From contig CP176050.1 in the NCBI GenBank assembly GCA_046199005.1, positions 496,001-560,000 of the forward strand: DNA of 64,000 bases. Direction: 5' to 3'. The notes under the pieces are model-generated. The model was not told the origin of the DNA, searched no databases, and saw only the letters and a list, made by a program, of their open reading frames with translations. Within the stretch, counting starts at the first letter, position 1. Each line of letters begins with the position of its first letter. The translations under genes and the position numbers were made by a program. Below are positions 1-9,643 of this stretch, piece after piece. This DNA is from Ascidiimonas sp046199005 (GTDB lineage Bacteria > Bacteroidota > Bacteroidia > Flavobacteriales > Flavobacteriaceae).

Positions 1-1314
1 TAAGGTAATGGCCTGTTTTTTCGCATAACCATTTTTTAAATGAAATTTGTGATAGCGTTCAAAGATTTGATGATCTGTATAGCAAACAATTTTATTCAGC
101 GGATCGACAAAACCCTGATACATCGAAAAAACAAGGGTTTTATAAGGTACAGCCTCTTCCATTTCTTCAAAAATATCATGAAACCTTTTTGCCTGTTGCT
201 CGCTTACACATGCAATGTAATTTGTAAATCCTTTGGTTTTGTTTTCTCTGAGATTAGCAATCAATAAATCAAACTGTTTGTTAAAGGAAGGCTGTGGTTG
301 TGTTTCAAAATTGAGAATCCCTTCTGTGTTTTTAAATGCTGTTTCAGATGCATTGTTCGCTTTTGTTCCAGAGAAAATACCATTTCCGATCTCTACCAGT
401 GTAAAATCCAGTAATTGCCTTTTCAATAATGCCGTATCACAAAAAAGCTCTTCCGGGGTGGCGTGCTTTATTTCTTTAGACAGTTTTTCAAAGGCTTCTT
501 TTGCTTTCTGGAATAACTTATCGGTCCTGTCTAGCAAAAAATCTGTATTTCTGGCAAAAATGATGGTTTTGTCCGCTATATATTTAAGAAAACTTTCTCT
601 TGACTCCTCTAACAGTTTGTTTTCAACATTAGGGATAAGACTTATTTTTTTAGTAAGATTGATAGAGAGTTGTGTTTCTACATCGAACGTTCTTATACTG
701 TCTACTTCATCCCCAAAAAACTCTATTCTATAGGGTTCGTCATGGGAAAAAGAAAAGACATCGACAATACCACCACGAACAGAGAATTCTCCTGGTTCGC
801 TTACAAAATCTACTCTTTGAAATCGATATTCAAAAAGTACTTCATTAATAAAGTCTAAAGAAACGGTATCACCCACCTGAATTTTCAGGGTGTTTTTTTC
901 CAGCTCTTTTCGGGTAACCACTTTTTCAAAAAGCGCATCTGGATAGGTAACAATGACTGCAGGCTTTTTTCTGGAGTTGATTCGATTAAGTACCTCTGCC
1001 CTCAAAAGTACGTTTGCATTATCGGTTTCTTCTATTTGATAGGGTCTGCGGTAGCTACCGGGATAGAAAAGTACCTGTTGATCCCCGAGTAGCTGTTCCA
1101 GATCGTTTAAATAATAGGCTGCTTCTTCTTTATCGTTTAAAATGATCAGAAAAGGAAGGTCAGCCGTCCTAAATGCATTGGCGATTACTAAGGATAGAGA
1201 AGATCCTACAAGGCCTTTTACCTGAATTTTATTTTGCGAAATGGCAATAGCTTCCACCAGTTTTTGCTGTGGCAAAGACTGTGGAAAAAAATCCCGGAGC
1301 GTGTTAATGGTCAA
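1..1314 (-). CDS. mfd: Transcription-repair coupling factor Mfd, N-terminal part (cut by window edge)
   Basis: Mfd removes RNA polymerase stalled at DNA lesions and recruits the UvrA excision machinery. Reading the minus strand gives about 438 open codons running off the left edge. They include the UvrB-homology region (VDFVSEPGEFSVRGGIVDVF, followed by a F-F-G-D-E-V-D-S-I-R stretch), and the RNA-polymerase-interaction region would follow outside the window. The helicase domain is not in view. No in-frame ATG exists at the 5' end. I place the start at the TTG at 1314, because another TTG at 1335 lies inside the -7 promoter box. Only the start codon is uncertain; the family assignment is firm. 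Confidence 0.92.
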   Translation of the reverse strand, partial: MTINTLRDFFPQSLPQQKLVEAIAISQNKIQVKGLVGSSLSLVIANAFRTADLPFLIILNDKEEAAYYLNDLEQLLGDQQVLFYPGSYRRPYQIEETDNANVLLRAEVLNRINSRKKPAVIVTYPDALFEKVVTRKELEKNTLKIQVGDTVSLDFINEVLFEYRFQRVDFVSEPGEFSVRGGIVDVFSFSHDEPYRIEFFGDEVDSIRTFDVETQLSINLTKKISLIPNVENKLLEESRESFLKYIADKTIIFARNTDFLLDRTDKLFQKAKEAFEKLSKEIKHATPEELFCDTALLKRQLLDFTLVEIGNGIFSGTKANNASETAFKNTEGILNFETQPQPSFNKQFDLLIANLRENKTKGFTNYIACVSEQQAKRFHDIFEEMEEAVPYKTLVFSMYQGFVDPLNKIVCYTDHQIFERYHKFHLKNGYAKKQAITL

Positions 1315-1332
1315 CGCATATAAATTTTGAGA

Positions 1333-1363
1333 CAAAGATACATATCGGATAGTTGTTGGCAAA
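1333..1363 (-). promoter_or_regulatory. Bacteroidota-type promoter of mfd
   Basis: On the minus strand TTTG (1363-1360), 19 bp, then TATCTTTG (1340-1333) matches the Bacteroidota sigma consensus TTTG-N17-23-TAnnTTTG. It implies a 5' leader of only about 10-15 nt before the proposed TTG start at 1314. Confidence 0.7.
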
Positions 1364-1479
1364 ACAGGATAATGAAAACATAAAGTAAGTAAATACTAAT
1401 TTAATATAAGAAAAAACGTACAAAACAATATTTATTATTACATTCGTTAATCATTTTGAAAAAAAGAAAAAAATTTATC

Positions 1480-3756
1480 ATGAAAAAATCACTACTCCTC
1501 TTTCGGAAACTACCAATTGTTTTGGTTTGTATTAATCTTTTATGTACAAATTTTTTGATGGCTCAGTCTGCCGGACAGGTAGTAGATCCTTCTACTGGGT
1601 CACCATGGAGTGACTTACCCTCTTACAGCATTTGGAATTTTACGATACCTGGTACCAATGGGAGTAATAATAGCGTAGGTACCTGGAATGTAACCGAATA
1701 CAGTACAGGCTGGCGAATTACATTCACCGGCGAATATTTGATCTATGCTGCCCGTATATGGCAGGGGGCTGGCAGGGTTTCACAACTTATAGGTAAAGAA
1801 GCAGACATTGAGTATGTGGCACTTACTAGTTGGGGTTCAAATTATGGATCAAAGGATAAATTTGCTGTGGGGATGAGCATCCCCAAAAGCAATAACTCTG
1901 GTACTTCTGAGCGTTTAACCTATTTGAATTCCAAGCCTACGAGTGATCAGTACGCCCTGGTTACCTGCGGGCGTCCGGGATGCAATCAGTATGATACACC
2001 GCCCTATGAAATGAATTCAGCTACCGTAAAGCTTACCCGGGAAGGCCAGACCTATAAGGCGTCACAGGTAGTCATCCGGCCTTATTTTCTTAGGATGGAT
2101 GGGGGTTGCCGGTATTCCGGTTGTCCATCTCCGACCCACTCCAAAGTTTTCTATCGCCTTTGGGTAAAGAAAAAGGTATTTCCCTGCAATTTTCAGTTGA
2201 CGGACGAAACCTCTGTAAATGCCGAAAATTGCGGTAGTACTGAAGGGTATGTAACCCGTGCAGGTGTAGTGCCTGTGGCAGCCGGAAAAACCGTTAATTT
2301 ACGAGATTGGTTTGTTAACAATACCGGAACCAGTGCACAAGTGTACGTCCAGGCTCCGGGGCAAACGGGTTATCAGGAGGTTGGCGGAAGCAACTTCGCC
2401 TATAATTTCAGTAATCAGGGAACCTATTGGGTTCGGATGGTGATTACTAAAAACGGGGTAAAATGCTGTTTAGGCCCAATTCAGGTGAAAGCCTATCCCT
2501 GTGAAAACTGTTTGGCGGATGAATCAAGAGGGAATAACCGTGACGTTTATAAATGTTTTCCGGAACCTTTAACTAACTACCCTTCCCTGGTGTTCAAATT
2601 TAATTGTGCTACCGGTACCTGGGATGGAGGCGTCGGAAGTCCGGATGGTAATTTTATTCCTTACGGAATGTTTACCGGGACGGTAAATCCGGAAAACTAC
2701 CGCCCCGGATGTAAAGATTGCGGCGGGCTCGCCGCCAATATGTATGCGTACAAATACCTGATGCCCAAGTCTAACGGAGCCAGCAGGCAAATGAACTATG
2801 TAGTACTAACAGAACCATTTTCTACTTATAATACCCGCAACTGGAAAGCGTTCACTACGGTAGACCAGGCTGCGGGAACTACAAAGTTACTCATTCAGAG
2901 TGCATCTAATTTTGGTGAATTCACGACTGTTTTCCAGGAAGACCTGGGTAGTAATATGGCAAATGCCCCGGGGAGTCTCACACCCTATGGCTTTTATCCG
3001 CCCAATCATGAATACTATACAAAGCCCAATAGTACTTGCCAAACAAACTGGACCAATATTACAGCTGTTACCGGTGCCTGGAGCGAAAATGCCAACCTTG
3101 GCGGAGTAGAGGCCAATTGCCGAACCTTCAATAAACCTTTGAGAGAGAACAGCAATGAATTGTATAGGATCAGGGTTTGCAATCCTTGCTCAGTAAACGG
3201 GTTTTTCCTGATCCCGGAAGCAGATTTTGAAGTTACAGCCGACCTTAACTATTCTCAAGGCACCAGAATAGGCCAGTCTAACTCGCCAACTACTGCAGGG
3301 GGCAAGATTAATATCCACTTAAAGAACAATGCGGAGTTTCTGAACTGTTCAAAACAATATCCTAATGTCACTTCTGCGGTCTCTAACAGAGACCTGCCTT
3401 CAAACTGCCCTACGGGAGACGATAGTCCGAATGGCAGCAATACCGCAGCTCGTCAAAAAGTTACGCTGATCTCAGAAGGTACTGAAGACCCGGAGCTACT
3501 TCAAACGGCATTGTATCCCAATCCTTTTAATGACCGTCTTACCATTCGGTACACCATGGCTGCAAGTGGCAACGGTAGTTATTCTGTGTCTGATATGTCG
3601 GGTAAAACGGTAGTTTCAAAAGTACAGCTCGGGTCTGATAAGAATGAAACCGTTTCAGAAGTTTTAGATACGACTGCATGGCCCTCAGGAGTTTACCTGA
3701 TTACTATCGATCCCGGTAACGGAAAACAATTGACTAAAAAAGTCATTAAGAAATAA
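1480..3756 (+). CDS. Secreted protein with T9SS type A sorting domain
   Basis: A 758-residue exported protein. Residues 1-29 form a signal peptide (KK, hydrophobic core, ending FLMAQ). The last 80 or so residues (from LYPNPFNDRLTIRY to the KKVIKK end) are a typical type A C-terminal sorting domain, which directs passage through the type IX system and anchoring at the cell surface or release. The middle is rich in Cys, Gly, Asn and aromatic residues, with repeated C-x(2-3)-C pairs, and has no enzymatic motif I recognise. The ATG at 1480 is preferred over an in-frame TTG at 1456, because it starts directly at the signal peptide. A hairpin follows at 3771. Export is certain; the function is unknown. 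Confidence 0.85.
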   Translation: MKKSLLLFRKLPIVLVCINLLCTNFLMAQSAGQVVDPSTGSPWSDLPSYSIWNFTIPGTNGSNNSVGTWNVTEYSTGWRITFTGEYLIYAARIWQGAGRVSQLIGKEADIEYVALTSWGSNYGSKDKFAVGMSIPKSNNSGTSERLTYLNSKPTSDQYALVTCGRPGCNQYDTPPYEMNSATVKLTREGQTYKASQVVIRPYFLRMDGGCRYSGCPSPTHSKVFYRLWVKKKVFPCNFQLTDETSVNAENCGSTEGYVTRAGVVPVAAGKTVNLRDWFVNNTGTSAQVYVQAPGQTGYQEVGGSNFAYNFSNQGTYWVRMVITKNGVKCCLGPIQVKAYPCENCLADESRGNNRDVYKCFPEPLTNYPSLVFKFNCATGTWDGGVGSPDGNFIPYGMFTGTVNPENYRPGCKDCGGLAANMYAYKYLMPKSNGASRQMNYVVLTEPFSTYNTRNWKAFTTVDQAAGTTKLLIQSASNFGEFTTVFQEDLGSNMANAPGSLTPYGFYPPNHEYYTKPNSTCQTNWTNITAVTGAWSENANLGGVEANCRTFNKPLRENSNELYRIRVCNPCSVNGFFLIPEADFEVTADLNYSQGTRIGQSNSPTTAGGKINIHLKNNAEFLNCSKQYPNVTSAVSNRDLPSNCPTGDDSPNGSNTAARQKVTLISEGTEDPELLQTALYPNPFNDRLTIRYTMAASGNGSYSVSDMSGKTVVSKVQLGSDKNETVSEVLDTTAWPSGVYLITIDPGNGKQLTKKVIKK

Positions 3757-3770
3757 ATAATAGTGTTCAT

Positions 3771-3798
3771 TGACCGGCTTTGTTAAAGGAGCCGGTCA
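3771..3798 (+). terminator. Hairpin between two plus-strand genes
   Basis: A 9-bp perfect stem (TGACCGGCT/AGCCGGTCA) with a 10-nt loop follows the stop of the T9SS protein and precedes an AT-rich stretch. There is no strong T-run, so it could be a weak terminator or a processing hairpin. Confidence 0.5.
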
Positions 3799-3807
3799 TA
3801 TTATTTT

Positions 3808-4215
3808 ATGATCATGAGAAAAAGTGGATTATCAATTATAATATTGCTATGCATGGCAGCTCTTTCTTCCCTGATGGCTCAAGATGTCGAAACTACCGGG
3901 CTGTCACCGTTGCAATTTGAAAAAACCAGCCATAACTTTGGAATAATTGCTCAAAATATACCCGTCTCTCACACATTTAGGGTCACCAATTCAGGGGATT
4001 TCAGGGTTGTGATCAATGACATTTCAACTCCCTGCGGATGCACAACGCCGGTGTACGAGCAGGGTTTGCAGTTAAATCCCGGAGAAAGCTCGGAGATTAC
4101 CCTAACCTATAATGCGCAGGCCATTGGAGCTTTTATAAAAACGGCAACGGTAACCTACAATAAAGATCAGACCGTTTCCCTTACGTTAACGGGTGAGGTA
4201 ATACCGGGCGATTAG
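3808..4215 (+). CDS. DUF1573 family exported protein
   Basis: A 135-residue protein with a signal peptide (residues 1-24, ending SLMAQ) and one DUF1573 domain, an Ig-like fold of the ASPM/SPD-2/Hydin type. The hallmark pattern is present: H-x-F-G-I-I, P-V-x-H-T-F, TNSGD, then STPCGCTTP and a L-x-P-G-E-S-S-E-I segment. Such proteins are abundant in Bacteroidota envelopes; no biochemical role is established. ATG at 3808 and the in-frame ATG at 3814 are equally possible starts. The gene is separated from the T9SS gene by the hairpin at 3771, so co-transcription is uncertain. Confidence 0.88.
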   Translation: MIMRKSGLSIIILLCMAALSSLMAQDVETTGLSPLQFEKTSHNFGIIAQNIPVSHTFRVTNSGDFRVVINDISTPCGCTTPVYEQGLQLNPGESSEITLTYNAQAIGAFIKTATVTYNKDQTVSLTLTGEVIPGD

Positions 4216-4240
4216 GTTTACGTTTTATGACGAGTGCTGA

Positions 4241-5395
4241 TTAGCCGGTGAATTTTTGGACCGTAAGGGCCAGTTTGTCCAGATCTGATTTGGTATTATA
4301 TACATGGGGTGATACCCGAATGGCATTCCCCCGGAAAGAAACAAATATTTTCTCACGTTTCAATATTTGTTGGAGTTCGGGGGTCTTCTTTGCATTGGGC
4401 AGAAAGACCCCGAAAAGATGTGCTACCCGGATCCCTTCTTCTTCTACAAAACAGCCGGTTTGTTGCAGCATTGTGATGGCCTTTTGAGTAATATCACGGC
4501 AATATTCCTGAACGGATTCGGGTTTCCAGTCCAGTAATTGCTCAATCGCTTTGATCAGCATAGGAACCAAAATGAAATTGCTGGATTCTCCCATATTGAA
4601 TCTTCCGGCATCCGGTTGGTAGTGTTCTTGATAATGAACTAACTTGCTAAAATCTTCGCTGTAAAGACGATTCATCCAGTTTTCTTCAATCGGTTTGCCC
4701 TGATGAAATGCTTCACTGTAGTAAGCCATCCCCAAAGAATAAGGGCCCATCATCCATTTATAACCTCCACAAATCAGCGCATCCGGTCTAATGTCTGCTA
4801 CTGAGAACGGATAAGCTCCCACGCTTTGCGTACCGTCAATAATAAGCAGGGCTTTGTAGATGTCACAAGCAGCACGTACTTCTTTTAGGTTAAATAGCGT
4901 GCCATCTGCCCAGTGAATCTGTGGGATTGCCACGACTTTTGTTTTTGAGGAAATAGAATTCAGTAGTTGTTCGTTCCATCTCTTACTTCGTTCCGGTTTT
5001 ATCGGTGGGGCAGCCACGGTTTTAATTGAAACATTCTTCGTCTTCGCTATTTCCTGCCAACAGTATACGTTACTCGGAAACTGCTCTTCCACCAATAGGA
5101 TCTCATCTCCTTTTTGAAAATCAATATTTTGAGCGGCATTAGCCATACCATACGATACCGAAGGAATAATAGCGGTGTGCGAAGCTTTAGGCGCCTGTAT
5201 TAATGCTGCAAATCGTTGTCTTAATAAGGCTCTGTTCTCAAAGAAGTCGGTATCTGAGAATTCCCAGGGGTGTATTTTAGAATCTACTCCTGCATAACCT
5301 GTTTGAGCAATTGATTTTAACAGCGGAGACATATAGGCTCCGTTTAGGTAGGTAATTCCTTCCGGAATATCAAAAAGGTGTTTCTGGCATTTCAT
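4241..5395 (-). CDS. Class V aminotransferase (PLP-dependent)
   Basis: A 384-residue fold-type I PLP enzyme of the class V family (cysteine desulfurase/kynureninase/isopenicillin-N-epimerase-like). Visible motifs are the Asp of IDGTQSVG, which pairs with the pyridine nitrogen, and the lysine of ICGGYKWMMGP, which should form the Schiff base. The protein is complete and cytosolic, without a signal peptide. No mobile active-site Cys loop typical of IscS is evident, so cysteine desulfurase activity should not be assumed. It lies downstream of the repair genes on the same strand with a 46-bp gap and may be transcribed with them. The substrate is unknown. Confidence 0.88.
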   Translation of the reverse strand: MKCQKHLFDIPEGITYLNGAYMSPLLKSIAQTGYAGVDSKIHPWEFSDTDFFENRALLRQRFAALIQAPKASHTAIIPSVSYGMANAAQNIDFQKGDEILLVEEQFPSNVYCWQEIAKTKNVSIKTVAAPPIKPERSKRWNEQLLNSISSKTKVVAIPQIHWADGTLFNLKEVRAACDIYKALLIIDGTQSVGAYPFSVADIRPDALICGGYKWMMGPYSLGMAYYSEAFHQGKPIEENWMNRLYSEDFSKLVHYQEHYQPDAGRFNMGESSNFILVPMLIKAIEQLLDWKPESVQEYCRDITQKAITMLQQTGCFVEEEGIRVAHLFGVFLPNAKKTPELQQILKREKIFVSFRGNAIRVSPHVYNTKSDLDKLALTVQKFTG

Positions 5396-5441
5396 TCGGG
5401 TTGTGTTTTGCGATTTGAAGATACTTAAATAATAGAGAAGA

Positions 5442-6083
5442 TCATTTAGAAATAAGAATCACCTCTTCAGGAGTGATCACAAAAACCTGATCTTCTTTTT
5501 TCGGTGTCAATGTAAAGTTACCTGTAAAATCACCAAAAGCAGGAAGGATGAGTTGTTTTTCACTACGGAAAAAACAGGGGAGTTTTAATACCTGTTTTCC
5601 CTCTCCTTTCAGCTGAATACCCGGGTGAATATGACCGCAAAAATTGAAGACACCTTCATCGGTTTCGGTGGGATGGTGCGTTAATAAAAATGAATCGAGT
5701 AAAAGTTCTTGTTGCAATGTGAAGCCGAGACTTTCGAATCGATGCGGACTTATAATATCATGATTACCGGTAATAAGAATAAATCTGGTGTTGTGTTTTT
5801 GAACCCAGGTTTCGAAAAGTGACCATTCTTTATTTAGATGGCTGTGAAAAAGATCGCCCAGGAAACAAACAGTTTCGGGGTTGAAAAAATGCAATGTCTT
5901 ATCAAGCCTTTCGTAATTTTTTTGGGTTACAGATAGGGGAACCGGCAGCCCGTTTTTTCTAAAATGCGTGCTTTTTCCCAAATGAACGTCTGCGATCATG
6001 AGCATAGAACGCTCTTCCCAAAAGAGCCCTCCTTCGGGATGCAGCACAAAGTTTTGACGATGCAGAGAGATATTCTGAGTCAT
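5442..6083 (-). CDS. pdeM: Ligase-associated DNA damage response endonuclease PdeM
   Basis: A calcineurin-like metallophosphoesterase of 213 residues. All metal-binding motifs are in order: IADVHLGKS, GDLFHS, ITGNHD, LTHHPTE and CGHIHPG. The family (TIGR04123) is found beside a bacterial ATP-dependent DNA ligase, an Lhr-like helicase and a beta-lactamase-fold exonuclease, and all three are present here between 6.1 and 12.3 kb. The start lies 32 bp after the helicase stop, consistent with co-transcription. The role in DNA repair is inferred from the family and the neighbourhood. Confidence 0.92.
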   Translation of the reverse strand: MTQNISLHRQNFVLHPEGGLFWEERSMLMIADVHLGKSTHFRKNGLPVPLSVTQKNYERLDKTLHFFNPETVCFLGDLFHSHLNKEWSLFETWVQKHNTRFILITGNHDIISPHRFESLGFTLQQELLLDSFLLTHHPTETDEGVFNFCGHIHPGIQLKGEGKQVLKLPCFFRSEKQLILPAFGDFTGNFTLTPKKEDQVFVITPEEVILISK

Positions 6084-6115
6084 AGAACAAAGATAAAACT
6101 ATACAGCATATCCTG

Positions 6116-8575
6116 CTATTTCTCCAATTGTAAAGTCATACGTTTAATTCGGTCCTGTAATTTTTCTGAGGTTAGTTTTTCCCGAAGCCTATCGGTTATG
6201 ATAGGAAAGGAGAAAGGCGTTGGTTTTTCACAGATTTTCCAGATGATCTTTTGAGATTCGATACGTTCAAGCGCCTGTATAAGACGACCTTCTTCTAATG
6301 TATGCTCAAAAGTTTCTCTGAATGCCTGCCGAAAAAGTAAATTATCGGGTTCAAAATCCCGAAATACATTAAACAGTAGCTGAGAGCTGGATTGCAGATG
6401 TTTGTTTTTTACGAGTTTATCAGGATAGCCAGTAAATACCAATCCGCCGATAACCGCAATATCTCTGAATTTGCGACGTGCCATTTCGGTTGCGTTCAGG
6501 CTTTTTTGCAAATCGTCATTCAAATATTGTGGTGTAAAAAGATCGTTATCGATCACTTGTTGCATATCGATCTCCTTGTCAGACAGTAATTCAAATCCGT
6601 AATCATTGAAGGCGATAGAAAAGGTGATAGGTTGTAAGAGGCTAATACGGTATGCAAGTAAACTACCCATGGCTTCATGAACAAATCTTCCTTCAAACGG
6701 ATAGAAAATAGCGTGATAACCTTCCCGTGTTTTAAAAGTCTCTATCAAAAATTGATTGTCTGCCGGTACCATAGAATCTCTTTGTTGCCTTTCGAATATG
6801 TGTTGCAATGCTTTGATTTCTGGAGCCGGATTTTGAGTGTTTTGAAAGGAGTATAATTCTTCACGAAGTAATTGACTCATTTGGGAGGATAAGGTCATTC
6901 TACCGCCCATCCAGCTAGGTACTTTAGAAGTTTTTTGTTTGGATTTCTTCACGAGTACCTGCATTTGTTTGATGCGGAAAAGTTCCAGATTTCTTCCGGC
7001 GAACGTAAACACATCACCGGGAGATAATTTTGAAATAAACCATTCTTCAATCGTACCTATGAACCCACCGGAAACATATTTTACTGTCATGACAGCATCA
7101 CTTACAATGGTGCCGATAGATAGGCGGTGTCGCATAGCTACTCCTCGATTGTTCACCTTAAAGCGCCCATCTTCTTCAATTTCAACTTTCTTATACTCAT
7201 CATAAGATTGAAGGCTTTTGCCACCAACTGTGATAAAACTTAGTATTTCGTCCCATTGTACTTCAGAAATTGCCTGAAAACAAAAAGTAGATTTAATTTC
7301 AGGGAAGATCTCTTTCGGATAAAATCCATTGGATACTGCAAGTGTAGTCAGGTATTGAATGAGAACATCAAAACTCAATAAGTAAGGAATGCGGTCTTCT
7401 ACTACTTTTTGTTTCACCGCTTTTTGAAGTGCAGCGGCTTCAATAAGTTCAATAGCGTGGGTTGGTAAAAAATAAATAACACTTTCTTTTCCTGGTTGGT
7501 GGCCACTCCTTCCTGCTCGTTGCATAAATCGGGCTACCCCCTTGGGTCCACCGATCTGAACAATGGTTTCAACAGGAGCAAAATCTACACCGAGATCTAG
7601 GCTGGAGGTACAGAATACTGCTTTAAGTGACTCGTTTCGAATGGCATTTTCTACCCATTGTCTTGTCTCCTTGTTGATACTGCCGTGATGCATAGCAATT
7701 TCACCGGCAAACTCCGGATATTTTGACAAGATTGCCTGAAACCAGATCTCACACTGCGCTCTGGTGTTTGTAAATAGTAAGGTGGTACGACTTTTTTTTA
7801 TAATCGGGATTACCGAATCCAGAAGATGTAATCCCAAATGCCCCCTCCATGGAAACGTTTCCATTTTCTTTGGAATGATAGACCGTACTGTAATTTTTTT
7901 CTTGATATCTGCTTTGATTAATACTGAATTTTCAAGCGCCTTTGAGCCAGGTCCTAAAAGTACTTCTTTTGCTTGCCGGAGATTCCCGATGGTAGCAGAG
8001 ATACCCCAAATACGCATATATGAACTTATGTTTTTCAGTCTGGATAGTGCAAGTTCAGTTTGCACTCCACGTTTAGATCCTAGGAGTTCATGCCACTCAT
8101 CTATTACAATAGCAGAGAGTTCTTTAAAGGTCTTATCATAGTCTTTTGAGGCCAACAGAAGATGAAGGCTTTCCGGAGTTGTGATGAGAAGATCGGGCAT
8201 CTTTCTTTTTTGAGCTGCTCGCTCTTTCTGTGAAGTATCTCCTGTTCGAATACCAACGGTAAATGGCACTTCAAGATCATCACAAAATCGCTGTGTGGCC
8301 TGCTGTATTTCTAACGATAGTGCCCTGAGTGGAGTAATCCAGATGGCTTTAAGTCCTTTCTGATGTTTTGTTTTGTACTGCGGATTTTTTTTTATGTATT
8401 CTAAAACGATTGGTATCCATAATGCATATGTTTTTCCGCTTCCTGTGGGCGCATTTAACAAGCCATTTTTTCCGCTAAGAAAAGCACTCCAGGCTTTCTT
8501 CTGAAAAGGGAACGGTTTCCATTGTTGTTTTTCAAACCAATGTAAGGCCAGATCAAATACTTGTTTATTTGTCAT
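6116..8575 (-). CDS. Ligase-associated DEXH-box helicase (Lhr-core type)
   Basis: An 819-residue superfamily 2 helicase. Seen in order: Walker A (NAPTGSGKTYALW), TPLRALS (motif Ia), TTPESLH, the DEXH box (IVIDEWHELLG), WGISATIG (motif III), a TNTRAQCE segment, and motif VI (MQRAGRSGHQPG). A C-terminal Lhr-type extension follows. The length and neighbours fit family TIGR04121. It overlaps the end of the upstream membrane-protein gene by 11 bp, which suggests translational coupling. It probably unwinds DNA or DNA:RNA in the repair pathway formed with the ligase, exonuclease and PdeM. Confidence 0.93.
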   Translation of the reverse strand: MTNKQVFDLALHWFEKQQWKPFPFQKKAWSAFLSGKNGLLNAPTGSGKTYALWIPIVLEYIKKNPQYKTKHQKGLKAIWITPLRALSLEIQQATQRFCDDLEVPFTVGIRTGDTSQKERAAQKRKMPDLLITTPESLHLLLASKDYDKTFKELSAIVIDEWHELLGSKRGVQTELALSRLKNISSYMRIWGISATIGNLRQAKEVLLGPGSKALENSVLIKADIKKKITVRSIIPKKMETFPWRGHLGLHLLDSVIPIIKKSRTTLLFTNTRAQCEIWFQAILSKYPEFAGEIAMHHGSINKETRQWVENAIRNESLKAVFCTSSLDLGVDFAPVETIVQIGGPKGVARFMQRAGRSGHQPGKESVIYFLPTHAIELIEAAALQKAVKQKVVEDRIPYLLSFDVLIQYLTTLAVSNGFYPKEIFPEIKSTFCFQAISEVQWDEILSFITVGGKSLQSYDEYKKVEIEEDGRFKVNNRGVAMRHRLSIGTIVSDAVMTVKYVSGGFIGTIEEWFISKLSPGDVFTFAGRNLELFRIKQMQVLVKKSKQKTSKVPSWMGGRMTLSSQMSQLLREELYSFQNTQNPAPEIKALQHIFERQQRDSMVPADNQFLIETFKTREGYHAIFYPFEGRFVHEAMGSLLAYRISLLQPITFSIAFNDYGFELLSDKEIDMQQVIDNDLFTPQYLNDDLQKSLNATEMARRKFRDIAVIGGLVFTGYPDKLVKNKHLQSSSQLLFNVFRDFEPDNLLFRQAFRETFEHTLEEGRLIQALERIESQKIIWKICEKPTPFSFPIITDRLREKLTSEKLQDRIKRMTLQLEK

Positions 8576-9476
8576 GATCTTTCAGAATGTTTTTTTCGTA
8601 TTCATTATGAACCGTTAAAATCAAGAGTCCGAATACCACGGCAACAATTATGAGTACTGTATTTACAAGTCCGTCTACTGAAAAAGATAATCGAATTAAA
8701 ATCGTTGAAATCACAAAACCAGAGTTTCGTATTACTTTGTGAAATTGGTTCGTATGGAAAAAAGAAAGTAAAAGCAGCAGGACGTCGACAATAATCAATA
8801 TCGTAAAAAATTCGTCAAAAAAGATATTATTTATGTCTTTGAACAAAATAGATGCTTCTTCAATTTGATAAGCAGTATGATATATCCAGCTTCCAAAAAT
8901 GTAAAGGGCAAGTGCGATTAGCACGGGTACCAGGCAAATGGCAATGGCCTTTTTAAAATTAATGAACTTGATGATGTTGGCATCTGTTGCTGTATTATTT
9001 TTTGAGATTGTATATCTGAGTTTACTCTTTTTAAAGAAGAGGTATAAAAGGTAAAAAAGCAAAACAGAAGCGACGAGGTCATACGTAAATTGTAAATCAT
9101 CTTTGATCTGAAACCAATCTGAAGATAATTTTAAAGATGCCAGGTCTTTAAATAGTCTTCTTATGATGATGAGCGTTATGATTTCATACTGCTTACTAAT
9201 ATAGGTAGTGATTGATCGGGGTAAGTAGTAAACCAACAAATACACTTCATAGATCAAGATAAAAGAAAAAGGAGTGTAAATGGCTGCGATAGGATTTTTC
9301 AATAGATCGCTTTCAGAATGAAAATTTAAAACTCCAAAATCTTTTAAATAGATCACCGCAAGATGAACAAGAAAACCAATGATTGAGATGATAAGAATAA
9401 CCCTTTCTCCACGTTCTTTAATTTCATCTGAAAGCAGCTTATTATAAATAGAAGTGAGAAAGTTGGATAGCTTCAT
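8565..9476 (-). CDS. Uncharacterised multi-pass membrane protein inside the repair cluster
   Basis: About 303 residues with roughly six or seven hydrophobic helices (for example LIISIIGFLVHL, FILIYEVYLLVYYL, LFYLLYLFF, ILIIVDVLLLLLSF and TVLIIVAVVFGLLIL). I recognise no family. The longest reading begins at a TTG at 9482; the ATG at 9476 (MKLSNFLTS) is the better start. It sits between ligase and helicase, 168 bp after the ligase stop, and its last 11 bp overlap the helicase start. It is therefore probably transcribed with the repair genes, although such a membrane protein is not part of the known module. Confidence 0.8.
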   Translation of the reverse strand: MKLSNFLTSIYNKLLSDEIKERGERVILIISIIGFLVHLAVIYLKDFGVLNFHSESDLLKNPIAAIYTPFSFILIYEVYLLVYYLPRSITTYISKQYEIITLIIIRRLFKDLASLKLSSDWFQIKDDLQFTYDLVASVLLFYLLYLFFKKSKLRYTISKNNTATDANIIKFINFKKAIAICLVPVLIALALYIFGSWIYHTAYQIEEASILFKDINNIFFDEFFTILIIVDVLLLLLSFFHTNQFHKVIRNSGFVISTILIRLSFSVDGLVNTVLIIVAVVFGLLILTVHNEYEKNILKDHDK

Positions 9477-9643
9477 TAACAAGATTTTAATCCGACTAAA
9501 AAGTTTTGGATCTCAGAAAGATACTAAATAAGTAATGAATCGTAATTCTTTAAAAACTTTAATTTTTAACCTGTTTAAGAGAATGAATTATTGCTAGTCG
9601 TATACTAATCTACCTGAGACAAGTAGTATTTCGCAGAGAGTGT

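Noticed and set aside
233..733. A 166-codon plus-strand open frame
   Set aside because: It is antisense to mfd, whose reading frame is continuous and matches a well-known family.
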